A stretch of 64,000 nucleotides of DNA from Amia ocellicauda (lineage: Eukaryota > Chordata > Actinopteri > Amiiformes > Amiidae): positions 32,714,749 through 32,778,748 of the forward strand of contig NC_089858.1 of assembly GCF_036373705.1 (NCBI RefSeq). Direction: 5' to 3'. A program made the translations under genes and the position numbers. Under the pieces are notes generated by a model. It saw only the letters and a program-made list of their open reading frames with translations. It was not told the DNA's origin and did not search any database. Below are positions 23,601 to 33,650 of this stretch, piece after piece (within the stretch, counting starts at the first letter, position 1; every line of letters begins with the position of its first letter).

Positions 23601-24239
23601 TTTTGTTGTATTTTATTTCCTTATTTTGTGCTCTTGTTAGACCCGCACACCCCTTTTGTTTCTTTTTGTTTTGGTTTTGTTTTGTTAATTTGTTTGCATT
23701 CATAAAAAACAAAACTGAGTGGAAACAGAAGTGCTTCATTGCAGTAGTAAAAGTATTTTCTTATTGATTACAGATGTCTCTGGGTGCCTTACTTTGGGTT
23801 CCGGCTCTTTCACTGTCTTCTAATTGGTCTGTTTTTGGAAATACTGTACGTTTAGTGCGCATCTTTAAATACAAGTGGGACAACAGAGCAGCGAGAAGCA
23901 CGTTTACAAAAGTTGTAAGTTCCGATCTGGAGTAACAAACATAAAGAGTGAGGCTAGTATCAAACTGTTTGGATTTTCAGTTATTAATGTCTTTATATAC
24001 AGTGACCTTCGTGTATACTTGATTATACAAAGCAGAAGAAATGTATGCAATTATTTTTTGCTCAAATTAATATTTTAATATTTACACTGCAAAAGCATCA
24101 TATATGTTACAAATAATGGCATATCTATTTAATTATTTTTAAAGCATATGTTTGCTATCTGTATACTTTTCTAAAGGTCTGACTCAGGACGGATTGTGGA
24201 CCCCTTTTCCTGACAGGATTTCTCCAGCTTCCTCAGATT
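20690..24239. other. Intergenic stretch without recognised genes
   Basis: Apart from the MITE at 21319-21512 I see no exon with convincing splice sites and conserved reading, no RNA gene and no clear repeat family. The longest open frames (about 90-106 codons) have no recognisable motif. Confidence 0.5.
21319..21512. mobile_element. MITE of about 194 bp with imperfect TIRs
   Basis: Left end TGTGTTTTTTTTCAAATCCA and right end GATTTGAAAAACACTC are imperfect inverted repeats, extended inward by CCCTCAAGGGG versus CCTTGGGGACTC. The middle (TCAGCTGCAGTCA, GGGGGTTAATTGGTTCTCTT) resembles a dispersed fish repeat. No coding capacity. Target duplication not certain. Confidence 0.6.
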
Positions 24240-24640
24240 TCTTGGTTTTCGCTTGTTACTTCTTGCTTTGAGTTCAAACTACAAATGTTCGATCAGATTT
24301 AGGTTTGGAGATTCCGGCATGCAATGTAAATTTGATCGCCAAAATATCTGGCCTAGTACATGCTTGAATCAATCTTCTAGTCCTTCTCCTTGTTAAAATT
24401 GAAGGAAAGATGTAAAACAACCCCAAAACAAAACAGATCCACCTTCATATTCTACAGAACTCCTTGACATGAGCCACATTTTCTGTGCCAAATAACACTG
24501 ATGAACATGTCTGTAAAGCTCAAGGTTTGTTACATTTGACCACAATGGACAGTCCCAAGGTTCATTAAGATGCAGTTTTGGTAAATTCATACTACATGTT
24601 AACAGAAACTGGAAACAACACAAACAAGCATGGGAAGATG
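24240..24640 (-). pseudogene. Decayed Tc1-like transposase, a different family from the DD36E copies
   Basis: The minus strand reads VEYEGGSVLFWGCF (around 24405-24450), matching the HGGGSIMLWGCF motif of Tc1 transposases. A preceding stretch around 24500-24560 is similar to LWSDE...FG...YVW. Further down, SPNLNLIEHL at 24283-24315 matches the SPDLNPIEHLW motif carrying the catalytic Glu. Frames are broken and terminal repeats are not recognisable. Much older than the three DD36E copies. Confidence 0.65.
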
Positions 24641-25394
24641 TCTGCTTGGAATAATAAAAAGATTGGAAAAACAAAAAATGGATCATAGAACAAATAAACA
24701 TATATGAGTGAAGATGTTAAAATAACAATGAGCCGGATGATAATGATCAATAGTGCAGGAGGAAACCCTGCTTCATACATTGCTGGTGAGACTGATCTAC
24801 AGCTATGGCCAGTTGATTATAGTTGGTCTAGTATTATTCTGTAAACACCATAGCTGTATATGTAGAATCAAAATGATCTATGTTCATTTATTTACTGGTT
24901 CTAATTTGTGTACAGGCAGAAGTTTGGCTTTCAATTGATTCTGTATGTCTTTATTTTGTTATTATGCAATGTTTCCACTGGAGGGCAGTAGAGTCTTTGT
25001 CAAAGAAACTAAACTTTCAATGTCCAGGCAATGCTCTGCACATTTCAAGGTGAATGTGATGCTAATATTGTGGAATGAATGTAAATTATATATGCAATGT
25101 ATTTATAGTTCCAAATCAAGAGGTAAAACTGACTTCTAAGTATGTGCTTTCCCTAATTTTGTTTTCTTAGGAGATACTGCAGCAAATGTCAATAGGCTCA
25201 TACAGCATATATTACTATATTACTCCTGGACAGCCCAAATCCAGCAGCTTTTGTAGGTCACCTTTAAATCATCAGTTTGTATAGACCAGGATTTTATTCT
25301 ACAGAAGAGCACTTGAAAGAAAAACAACAACTCTACTACTACTTTAAAACTCCCAATACTGTAGCTCCAACAAATGCAAAGGTCTACAAAATCT

Positions 25395-25560
25395 ACAAAA
25401 TGCCTCCAATAGCAGATCTTGTGAGAATCTACTTTAGACTTGCCTTTAGTAATAGAGATCTTGACAAAGTTTGCAAATGGTCATAGTGTTATTAAAATAA
25501 TATGTCCAAATGCTGTTTGGCATATTGATTTGCATGACAAACTTCAACCATATGGCCAAG
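25395..25560 (+). pseudogene. Integrase-like domain protein remnant
   Basis: Two short matches on the + strand fit a fish family of uncharacterised integrase-core proteins: PPIADLVRIYFRLAFSNRDL near 25401-25460 (compare DLIxxYFxLGFxNxEI) and CPNAVWHIDLHDKLQPYG at 25503-25556 (compare WHIDGxDKLKPYGF). The sequence between and after them does not continue the family pattern. I treat it as a fossil fragment of uncertain class, probably a DNA-transposon-related gene. Confidence 0.45.
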
Positions 25561-26089
25561 TAGGTCTTCAACGCCCCAATCCTGCAGAAAATGAATAGTT
25601 GCTATCTTCAGCCATTTCCACATCTCCGTACAATTCATGGGTGTTAGCACCTCCTAATTTCCAGGACTGAAGATATTTGGAATGACTTGCACAAGACTGT
25701 CAATACACACTGTCTTTTCAATTTGTGCAGTTAGTTTTTGCAGTTCAGTACATTATTACAGTATTTTGTCTGGAGTTTCATTGTCAACACTGCTTTGAGG
25801 TGCTGGCCTTTTCAACCAAAACATGTGCCTTGGTGTGGTCTTTTGTGCTGTTGAACGTAAGGTGCTTTCTTCCTCAGCTGAAGCCTGATTTATGCTTCTG
25901 CATCTGCAGTCATACGCAGACGTTTGTGTAGGTGTCTGCCAACATACTTGCACATAACGTTAACATGTACATAGAGGGCAGTGTCACATTTATCACATCA
26001 TAACCTACAGAAAACGAAGAAGAAACAAACAGAAAAGCCATTTTCTATTGTGTGCTATTTGTGTCATACATCCTTTTGAGAACAAAAGC

Positions 26090-26370
26090 GCTCCTGTGCA
26101 TGAAATGCACATTTCATGCACAGAAGGAACAAATATAGTTTTTTCCACAAAATGAATAATATTTGATGAAACAGGGTTTTCATTTTGACCATGAAATGAA
26201 ACTTACATTTTGTGCACAAAATGTATTTTTCCTGGACATAATGCATATTTGGATGTTCATTTCATCCATGGATGGCAAAGTACATTTTACTTTTTATCCA
26301 CAAAATTGCTCAGCACAAAATAAGAATTTTGTAGGACAAAATACTCATTATGTGCACGAAATGATGTAAG
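26090..26370. repeat. Tract of short palindromes around GTGCAC/ATTTTGTGCACAAAAT
   Basis: Includes TGTGCATGAAATG facing CATTTCATGCACA with a CA spacer (26095-26122), the perfect 20-bp palindrome ACATTTTGTGCACAAAATGT (26205-26224), CATCCATGGATG near 26265, and decayed relatives (CTCAGCACAAAATAAG, TTATGTGCACGAAATGAT). It looks like a degenerate tandem repeat with a palindromic core. Confidence 0.7.
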
Positions 26371-26814
26371 ACACAAACAGTGTCCTATACTTTTGTGAGA
26401 CTTTTGCATGTGAGGGGAAGTACAGTCTGTTAGTGTGACAACTGTGTTTTGTGGATGAGGAAATGCATTTTAAATACTTGTGTACTTCACCACATAATTT
26501 TTCTGACCTGTTGCAGTGACTACAGCCACATTGTACACCAGTCGACACACCACTCGCCAATCAGCACAGCTGAGCAAGTGGCCGTGGCTCTCAGAATCTC
26601 CCTGCTCAACCAATCAGCAGTTGTTTCACACACAGGACCACAGACTTTTGGGACATTATGGAGGATTCTTCTCCTTAAACAGTTGGAGAAGGTCCATAGC
26701 ACCATGACTCTGAACTCTTCCTTGCAGTAGATGAGACTCTGCTCTGTCTTCAGCTTACTTCCACTGAGCACTGGATAGGCCTTCAAAGGTAACCGTACCA
26801 TCATTAGCAAAATG

Positions 26815-26970
26815 CAGAGGTGGAAAGAGTACTGAAAAATCCTACTCGAGTACAAGTGCTGTTACTTTGATTAACTTTTCAACAAGTACAAGTAAGTACT
26901 GCTATAAAAAATACTCTAGTAAAAGTAAAAATTAGCTCATTTAAAAAGTACTTGGAGTACAAGTTACATA
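26815..26970 (+). mobile_element. hAT-type MITE end, interrupted by a LINE
   Basis: GCAGAGGTGGAAAGAGTACT followed by repeated CTCGAGTACAAGTGCTGTTAC and CTAGTAAAAGTAAAAATTAG is a common fish nonautonomous repeat (CAGAGGTGG...AGTACT...CAAGTAAAAGTA), probably hAT-related. Its right end is not seen. The CR1-like LINE follows, and AGTTACTTTTAACAAAACC after that LINE (about 28519) may be the continuation. Confidence 0.55.
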
Positions 26971-26971
26971 G

Positions 26972-28516
26972 TTGTAAGGGTCTAGTAGAATTAAAAAACA
27001 ACAAATCACCTGGGCCAGATGGGATATTTCCAACAGTACTTAAAGAAATGAGGGAAATGATTTATAGGCCGCTAAGTCAAATATTCCAAATGACACTTAG
27101 AACAGGGGATGTCCCCACTGACTGGAAGACATTAAATGTCAAACCAATCCACAAGAAAGGGGACAAAACAGAGCCAGGAAATTACAGACCAATCAGTCTC
27201 ACCTGCATCACCTGTAAAATGTTGGAAAAAATGAATAGACAGAAAATAGAGGAGCATCTTAATGAAAACCATATTCTTGGAGATAATCAACATGGGTTTA
27301 GACGAGGAAGATCATGTCTTACTAATTTATTAGAATTTCTTGAACATGCAACTGCAGCTGTAGACCATGTGAAAGCATATGATATGATATACTTAGATTT
27401 CCAAAAAGCTTTTGATAAGGTTCCACACCAAAGACTGATCCTCAAATTGGAAGCTGTAGGCATTCAGGGTAATGTAAGTTGATGGATTATGAACTGGTTG
27501 ATGTATAGGAAACAGAGGGTGTCGATTAGAGGAGTCGCTTCTAACTGGAGTGAGGTTGTTAGTGGAGTTCCACAGGGAGCAGTACTAGGGCCTTCGCTTT
27601 TTCTAATCTATATTAATGATCTGGACTCTGCGATAGCAAACTTGTCAAATGTGATGATGATACTAAAATAGGTGGCTCAGCAGATACCATCTCGGCAGCA
27701 CAGGTTATTCAAAGGGACTTAGATAATATTCAGTTGTGGGCCAACACCTGGCAGATGAAATTCAATGTGGAAAAGTGCAAGGTATTACATGCAGGTAACA
27801 AAAATGTCCACTATAATTACACTATGGGAGGTACAGATCTAGACGAAGTAACACATGAGAAAGACCGAGGAGTCTATGTGGACTCCTCACTTTCTCCATC
27901 CAAGCAATGTGGGGATGCAATAAAAGGCAAACAGGATGTTAGGGTATATTGTCAAAAGTGTAGAATTGAGAACAAGGGCAGTGATGTTCAGACTGTACAA
28001 TGCACTAGTTAGAGCTCATCTGGATACTGTGGACAGTTCTGGGCTCCACACTTCAAGAAAGATATCGCTGCTCTAGAGGCAGTTCAGAGGAGAGCAACCA
28101 GACTTATCCCAGGTCTGAAGGGAATGTCCTACTGAGAGACTGAGGAACTGAACCTTTTCACCCTGGAACAGAGGAGACTACGTGGGGACTTGATCCAAGT
28201 CTTCAAAATCATGAAAGGCATCGACCACATCAGACCAGAGGAGCTTTTCCAGATCAGCAGGGACACACGCACCTGGGGACACAAATGGAAACTGGGCTTC
28301 AAGGCATTCAAGACAGAAAACAGGAGACACTTCTTCACACAGAGCGGCGTCACAAACTGGAACAAACTCCCCAGCGATGTGATAGAAGCTGAAAGTTTGG
28401 GAACATTTAAAATTAGACAGGATTTGATCCTTGGATCACTTAGTTATTAATGGACACCGAACGAGCATGATGGGTCGAATGGCCCCCTCTCGTTTGTAAA
28501 CTTTCTTATGTTCTTA
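26972..28516 (+). pseudogene. CR1-like LINE, 5'-truncated reverse transcriptase and 3' end
   Basis: Coding remnants run in order on the + strand. They begin with NNKSPGPDGIFPTVLKEM, GDKTEPGNYRPISLTCITCK and HGFRRGRSCLTNLLEF, followed by YLDFQKAFDKVPHQRL and [20 protein letters not shown]. After a break comes the C-terminal part with LWANTWQMKFNVEKCKVLHA and LRGDLIQVFKIMKG. Stops include a TGA after GIQGNVS (about 27480), and there are frameshifts near the expected YADD box around 27640-27670, so the catalytic Asp pair is not readable in one frame. The endonuclease is missing. The 3' end reads GGGTCGAATGGCCCCCTCTC then TTATGTTCTTAT, the same terminus found inverted in every unit of the tandem array. 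Confidence 0.85.
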
Positions 28517-28590
28517 TAGTTACTTTTAACAAAACCTTGTCACATCATCTCCAAGCAAACCCTAACACTAATTATATATATATATATATA

Positions 28591-29808
28591 CACTCACCTA
28601 AAGGATTATTAGGAACACCATACTAATACTGTGTTTGACCCCCTTTCGCCTTCAGAACTGCCTTAATTCTACGTGGCATTGATTCAACAAGGTGCTGAAA
28701 GCATTCTTTAGAAATGTTGGCCCATATTGATAGGATAGCATCTTGCAGTTGATGGAGATTTGTGGGATGCACATCCAGGGCACGAAGCTCCCGTTCCACC
28801 ACATCCCAAAGATGCTCTATTGGGTTGAGATCTGGTGACTGTGGGGGCCAGTTTAGTACAGTGAACTCATTGTCATGTTCAAGAAACCAATTTGAAATAA
28901 TTCGACCTTTGTGACATGGTGCATTATCCTGCTGGAAGTAGCCATCAGAGGATGGGTACATGGTGGTCATAAAGGGATGGACATGGTCAGAAACAATGCT
29001 CAGGTAGGCCGTGGCATTTAAACGATGCCCAATTGGCACTAAGGGGCCTAAAGTGTGCCAAGAAAAAATCCCCCACACCATTACACCACCACCACCAGCC
29101 TGCACAGTGGTAACAAGGCATGATGGATCCATGTTCTCATTCTGTTTACGCCAAATTCTGACTCTACCATCTGAATGTCTCAACAGAAATCGAGACTCAT
29201 GAGACCAGGCAACATTTTTCCAGTCTTCAACTGTCCAATTTTGGTGAGCTTGTGCAAATTGTAGCCTCTTTTTCCTATTTGTAGTGGAGATGAGTGGTAC
29301 CCGGTGGGGTCTTCTGCTGTTGTAGCCCATCCGCCTCAAGGTTGTACGTGTTGTGGCTTCACAAATGCTTTGCTGCATACCTCGGTTGTAACGAGTGGTT
29401 ATTTCAGTCAAAGTTGCTCTTCTATCAGCTTGAATCAGTCGGCCCATTCTCCTCTGACCTCTAGCATCAACAAGGCATTTTCGCCCACAGGACTGCCGCA
29501 TACTGGATGTTTTTCCCTTTTCACACTATTCTTTGTAAACCCTAGAAATGGTTGTGCGTGAAAATCCCAGTAACTGAGCAGATTGTGAAATACTCAGACC
29601 GGCCCGTCTGGCACCAACAACCATGCCACGCTCAAAATTGCTTAAATCACCTTTCTTTCCCATTCAGACATTCAGTTTGGAGTTCAGGAGATTGTCTTGA
29701 CCAGGACCACACCCCTAAATGCATTGAAGCAACTGCCATGTGATTGGTTGGTTAGATAATTGCATTAATGAGAAATTGAACAGGTGTTCCTAATAATCCT
29801 TTAGGTGA

Positions 29809-29811
<3 letters not shown>
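28591..29811 (-). mobile_element. Tc1/mariner DD36E element, copy 3, with internal inversion
   Basis: Complete ends CACTCACC...GGTGAGTG, 1,221 bp, TA on both sides (28589-28590, 29812-29813), sitting in a (TA)n tract at the left edge of the tandem array. Bases 29583-29616 are the exact reverse complement of the corresponding 34 bases in copies 1 and 2. Confidence 0.95.
28623..29663 (-). pseudogene. Tc1/mariner DD36E transposase, dead copy
   Basis: The frame starts at ATG 29661-29663 but meets TAG at 29526-29528 in place of the Trp of YKEWC. The 34-bp inversion replaces CEILRPARLAPS with GARRAGLSISQS without shifting the frame. The first catalytic Asp is changed to His (WSHES, codon at 29199-29201), so the enzyme would be inactive even without the stop. 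The second Asp (QQDNAPCH) and the Glu remain. From the internal Met at 29501 the frame is open for 292 codons to GGQTQY. Confidence 0.92.

Positions 29812-29874
<63 letters not shown>
29812..29874. repeat. (TA)n microsatellite at the array edge
   Basis: About 28 TA units between Tc1 copy 3 and the first array unit. Shorter (TA)n tracts lie at every later unit junction (ending near 34456, 43520, 48116, 52708, 62755). Confidence 0.95.
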
Positions 29875-29876
<2 letters not shown>

Positions 29877-30290
29877 GCTTTTCTTTCCTCAGTCTTGCCC
29901 AGAGTGCAGAGGTGTGTAGCAATAAAGTCACAGTTGTCTTGACTGAACAGTGTGGGTTATTATTGTTAAGTCCTGATGGCTGTAGCTGATGTTTAAATAA
30001 ATCAATGGAGATAAAATGACAAGACCGACTTAGCTAGAACACACAGAAATGTTGATGCCGCAGCGGAGGAGGGGCGGGACCAGTAGCACAGCGGCCGGCC
30101 GTCCTGTGTCTCTGCGCGCTTCAGCCTTCGCTTCATGCAGAGCAAGAGCCGCAGCGATTTTGTTCCCCAAAACAGCAGATCCCTCGTCCCACGTTCAAGT
30201 TGCCGAGTGGATGGTCGTGCTGGTGAGTTTTATGCCATGGAAATGCAGTGCAATAAATAAGACGTGATCTTTCACAATGTCCAAAAAGAT

Positions 30291-30361
30291 GGAAGCACCT
30301 GGACTCGAACCAGGGACGTAATGAGTTATAGTCACCTGCTCTGCCGCTGAGCTATACTCCC
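30291..30361 (-). tRNA. Cys-tRNA-like gene with AUA anticodon (U1)
   Basis: A 71-nt cloverleaf: acceptor GGGAGTA/TGCTTCC (7 pairs with wobbles), D arm GCTC-AGCGGCA-GAGC, anticodon stem GGTGA/TCATT with loop CTATAAC, five-base variable region, and T arm CCTGG-TTCGAGT-CCAGG. Box A (TAGCTCAGCGG) and box B (GGTTCGAGTCC) are intact, and TTTTT (30283-30287) lies three bases past the 3' end as a Pol III terminator. The body matches vertebrate tRNA-Cys (GGGGGTATAGCTCAG...GTCCCTGGTTCAAATCCAGG) at most positions, but the anticodon position reads ATA where Cys has GCA. It may be a transcribed tRNA, a tRNA pseudogene or a structural RNA; charging identity is unknown. Confidence 0.8.
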
Positions 30362-30543
30362 ACCATGGATGAGTCTGGCTCGTATGGGGCTGATAAAGTT
30401 GTGTGAACGCGTGTGAACTGGTTTCACATGGCTATTGAAATGGGTGGTGACGTGATGCTTCTTGCTTTCCATGACGGCACATTCGGCCTCTATCGTCTTG
30501 TTCTCTGCACATCAGCCCCACAAGGGACGATCCAGGCATTGAG

Positions 30544-30551
30544 TGACGTCA
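30544..30551. promoter_or_regulatory. CRE palindrome TGACGTCA (U1)
   Basis: Consensus CREB/ATF site inside the CpG-rich block. It is repeated at 44193-44200 (U3), 48784-48791 (U4) and 63427-63434 (U6), and absent from U2 and U5, where it fell within the 366 bases lost at the LINE. Confidence 0.55.
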
Positions 30552-30909
30552 GCGCTAAACCAGAACACTCCCAGCAGCCCCTGCGCCAGAGACAGCCCGT
30601 CTCCGTGTCCGGCCCGTGTCTGATGGCGTCTCTAAAGCTGCCGCTGCCGCTTCATGTCCCGGGAACAGCCCTGTGGCTTTTGTAGACGCCAGAGAGGCTG
30701 TGGCTTGTATAGGACTGCTATGCTAGGAGCACCGGTGAGTGGAGTAGCCGCAGCACTCCCGGGGTGCGAGTGAGCGAGTGCTTGTACTTGCTTTTGTGGG
30801 GACAGTTTTATGGCTGCACACCAACAACGTGGGGACAGAAATCGAGGTCCCCACTGTCCCGCCTATTGCAGTGAGTAGCGCAAGTCTCAAAAACATGTGC
30901 GCCATCAAA

Positions 30910-30950
30910 ATGTCAGCTGCCGCCAGCGGTGCCGCTCCGCGGATAAAGCT
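30910..30950 (+). other. Possible first coding exon of an unknown + strand gene
   Basis: An ATG in good context (TCAAAATGT) opens a frame reading MSAAASGAAPRIK and running to a consensus donor GTGAGT at 30951, at the edge of the CpG-rich block. The same ATG occurs at 41271, 44559, 49150, 59525 and 63793, all with the donor. I do not recognise the peptide and found no convincing second exon. A strong acceptor (CTTTTCTTTCCTCAG) and an AATAAA sit at the start of each unit and could end such a transcript. Speculative. Confidence 0.3.
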
Positions 30951-31457
30951 GTGAGTGAAGACTCTGCCCCAGAGGCGCGCATGTGCGCTGCAGCTGTGAC
31001 GCCCTTCGGTCACATGACGGGAAATGCAGGAGGGGAGGTGCAGATCGGTCATTGCTTTTCCAGCTGGAAATACAGTGATTTTTACATACACACACGTTTT
31101 ACCATACACTGATGTACATGATGTAGCCTGTTAGTTGTATGGGTTTTTTTTTTGTCAGTGAAAGAAACGATCTATTTCTGCTGCGTTTAGCCTTTTAATC
31201 AGCTTTTGATGTGCTACGATTTTGCAACGAAAGCTGTCAGTTTGACTGATTTGTTTTTCGAATGTATATTGTCATGCTAGCTATGCATCCGGAAGTATGT
31301 ATGTCTAATTGAAAGTATTTTTAAATGGGTGTGTTTAGAATGTGCAGAATAGTCCATGTGATCGTAGGGAGTGTTGTGTAGATGCAGTGCTCTGCTGTGG
31401 CTTCTTGGCGTAGTTAAGGCAGATACAGGCCTCGTTTATGTCTTACTAATGCAGTTG

Positions 31458-31795
31458 GAACATAAGAAACATAAGAGTTTACAAACGAGAGGAGGCCATT
31501 CGAGCCATCGTGCTCGTTTGGTGATCCAAGGATCCTATCCAGTCTGATTTTAAATGTCCCCAAATGTTCAGCTTGCACCCCATCGCCGGGGAGTTTGTTC
31601 AGACTGTGACGCCCCTCCGTGTGAAGGAGTGTCTCCTGTTTTCCGTCTCGAAAGCCCTGAAGCCCGATTTCCATGTGTGTCCCCGCTGATCTGGAAAAGC
31701 TCCTCTGGTCTGATGTGGTCGGTGCCTTTCATGATTTCCAAGACTTGATTCAAGTCCCCACTGTTCTGCAGTGTGCTGAAACTGAACACGTGTAC
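31458..31795 (-). repeat. CR1-like LINE 3' fragment (U1)
   Basis: The minus strand reads LQNSGDLNQVLEIMKGTDHI, then RPEELFQISGDT and, after shifts, LGTFKIRLDRILGS, matching the end of the LINE at 26972-28516. It ends in the family 3' terminus (TTTGTAAACTCTTATGTTTC on the minus strand). A 5'-truncated insertion fixed before the array expanded. Confidence 0.85.
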
Positions 31796-32439
31796 TGTAG
31801 CAAGTACATTCACTTCTCATTTTCACACTCATTTGGGCTCAGCTGTACCTTTTGATATTGATGTACCATTTCCGTCTGCTTTCATACCCGTGTACAGTAA
31901 ATGGACGAAGGATGACTTGCTTACACGTAGCGATGCATCTTGAATTCAAACTGCAGTGCCCTGTGACTGGCGTGTATTATTTTCAGTAGTATTGTAGCGC
32001 TCGGAGGGTCTTCCAATAGATAAGCCCAAGTCATATTTCAGGGTGCAACAGTGCGCCCTTTCCATTGTTTATGTAATGCCGCGCTGCTCGTATTCGGGTT
32101 TTTCCTGGCTCAGAATGGGCCCTTGGGGGGTGACTACACACGACAGTAGGCATGATCGGTCCACGTACAGTAAAGGCAGTGAGTTACCTTATGACAGAAA
32201 TCGATGCGTTTTCTTGTTATTTCTGACCGTTGGATAAACACAAATGTCTGTCATGCTTGAATAAATGAATCCCCATTAACAAAACTGGTTGAAACCAAAA
32301 AAGAATTGTATTACAACACTGGAAGGTGGGCAGGGGAGGGAGTTTGAGGGAGAGGGGTGTGGGGTTGGGAGAGGGGAGGCTGTCAGTTGCAGAGGTCACA
32401 TCCTGCTTCAGAGCATTTCACTGTCCTCTTTGTATTAAA

Positions 32440-33613
32440 TCAACTCAATGAAAAGGATCTGACAAGGCCACGGTAGTCTATCTCGTCAGCCTCCGGTCCG
32501 ACAGTGGCCACCCTGCAGCACACGTCGAGGTGGTCATTCTTGAGCCGGTTCCTCAATGGCGTTTTCACCTGTTGAGAATTGAATGGAGAATGCAGTGATT
32601 GTGCCGTCGGCATATAATATGAACAATCCTGGAACGTTCTGGGGTGGGGCATATACTGTATATTGCAGATTACACATCATGTTAACTTTATTTTTCCAGC
32701 TTGAGGGCAGAGAACAACCGCTCAACGTCTGCGGTCTGGACGGGGGCGGTGAGGGCAACGGCTGCTGCCAGGCTGAGGCGGGGATAAGTGACTGAGGCCT
32801 CCGGAGACACCAGCCAGAGGAGAACCTCCTCCGGTGATTTAGACTGCAAGCAAAGAAAAACGATGGAATAATGTCATTTGAGTATGAAGACTTATTTCCA
32901 TGTTGAATGGTAGTTATGAAACGTACTGCAAATTGTCACTGACCCTTAGGTCTGGGCTCTTGACCCTGTCCGTGAGTACGTCCCACTCTTGGAGTAGGAC
33001 AGACTCCTCCAGTCTGGGGCTCTGCTTAGCCAGAGCCCGCATCTCCTTCAGACCAAAGTTTGGAGCGGGGTTTGCCAGCAGTTTACTCACTGTGAAAACA
33101 CCAACGTTTTGCAGGGCACTGGTGCCGGGGTAGCGGTTATCGATGTTTTCCACAAGCATAGAGAGGAATGGTTCCATCGCCTAGAATGAAAATAAATCAT
33201 GTCAAATTCATGGATTATAAATATTATATATAGAGAGAGTATATACACTGTATAGTACTTGTAATAGGAGTGCTGTATCCCTGCTAGATAGCACTTCTCA
33301 GTTTTATCATGCTTCTTGTGTTTTCGATTTTGTTTTCCTGCTTGCTCCCTTTCCCGTAGCCCTTGACTGTGACCCTACATCTTGACAGCACTTAGCTTTC
33401 ACCGTCCAGGATGTAGGGCCTCACTTACTGTACTTGCTTGTTTCAATTATAAATTGGAATTTGTCAAATGTATTTTGAATTGCTATGTTTCGTTTAATTG
33501 AATTTGTAATGATTGATGCCTTTTACTTAACTGTATTTTTTTTGCACTTTGTTTTACACTTATGTTGTAAGTCGCCCTGGATAAGGGCATCTGCCAATAA
33601 AAATAATAATAAC

Positions 33614-33650
<37 letters not shown>

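Larger units (their letters stand above)
30040..31030. promoter_or_regulatory. CpG-rich block of the array unit
   Basis: Dense in CG dinucleotides compared with its surroundings. It holds GGGGCGGG (30071 area), the tRNA-like gene, a full CRE palindrome TGACGTCA at 30544-30551 and the ATG-plus-donor motif at 30910. It looks like a CpG-island promoter. Equivalent blocks occur in every unit; the LINE replaces the part containing the CRE in U2 and U5. Confidence 0.5.

Noticed and set aside
30291-30361. tRNA-derived SINE head
   Set aside because: No SINE body or tail follows. The cloverleaf is complete with a T5 terminator and occurs once per unit at a fixed place, so a tRNA gene or pseudogene fits better.
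30723-31109. 128-codon minus frame conserved in the array units
   Set aside because: CpG-rich sequence with few stops. It is shortened at the LINE junction in U2 and U5, and there is no recognisable domain or splice context.
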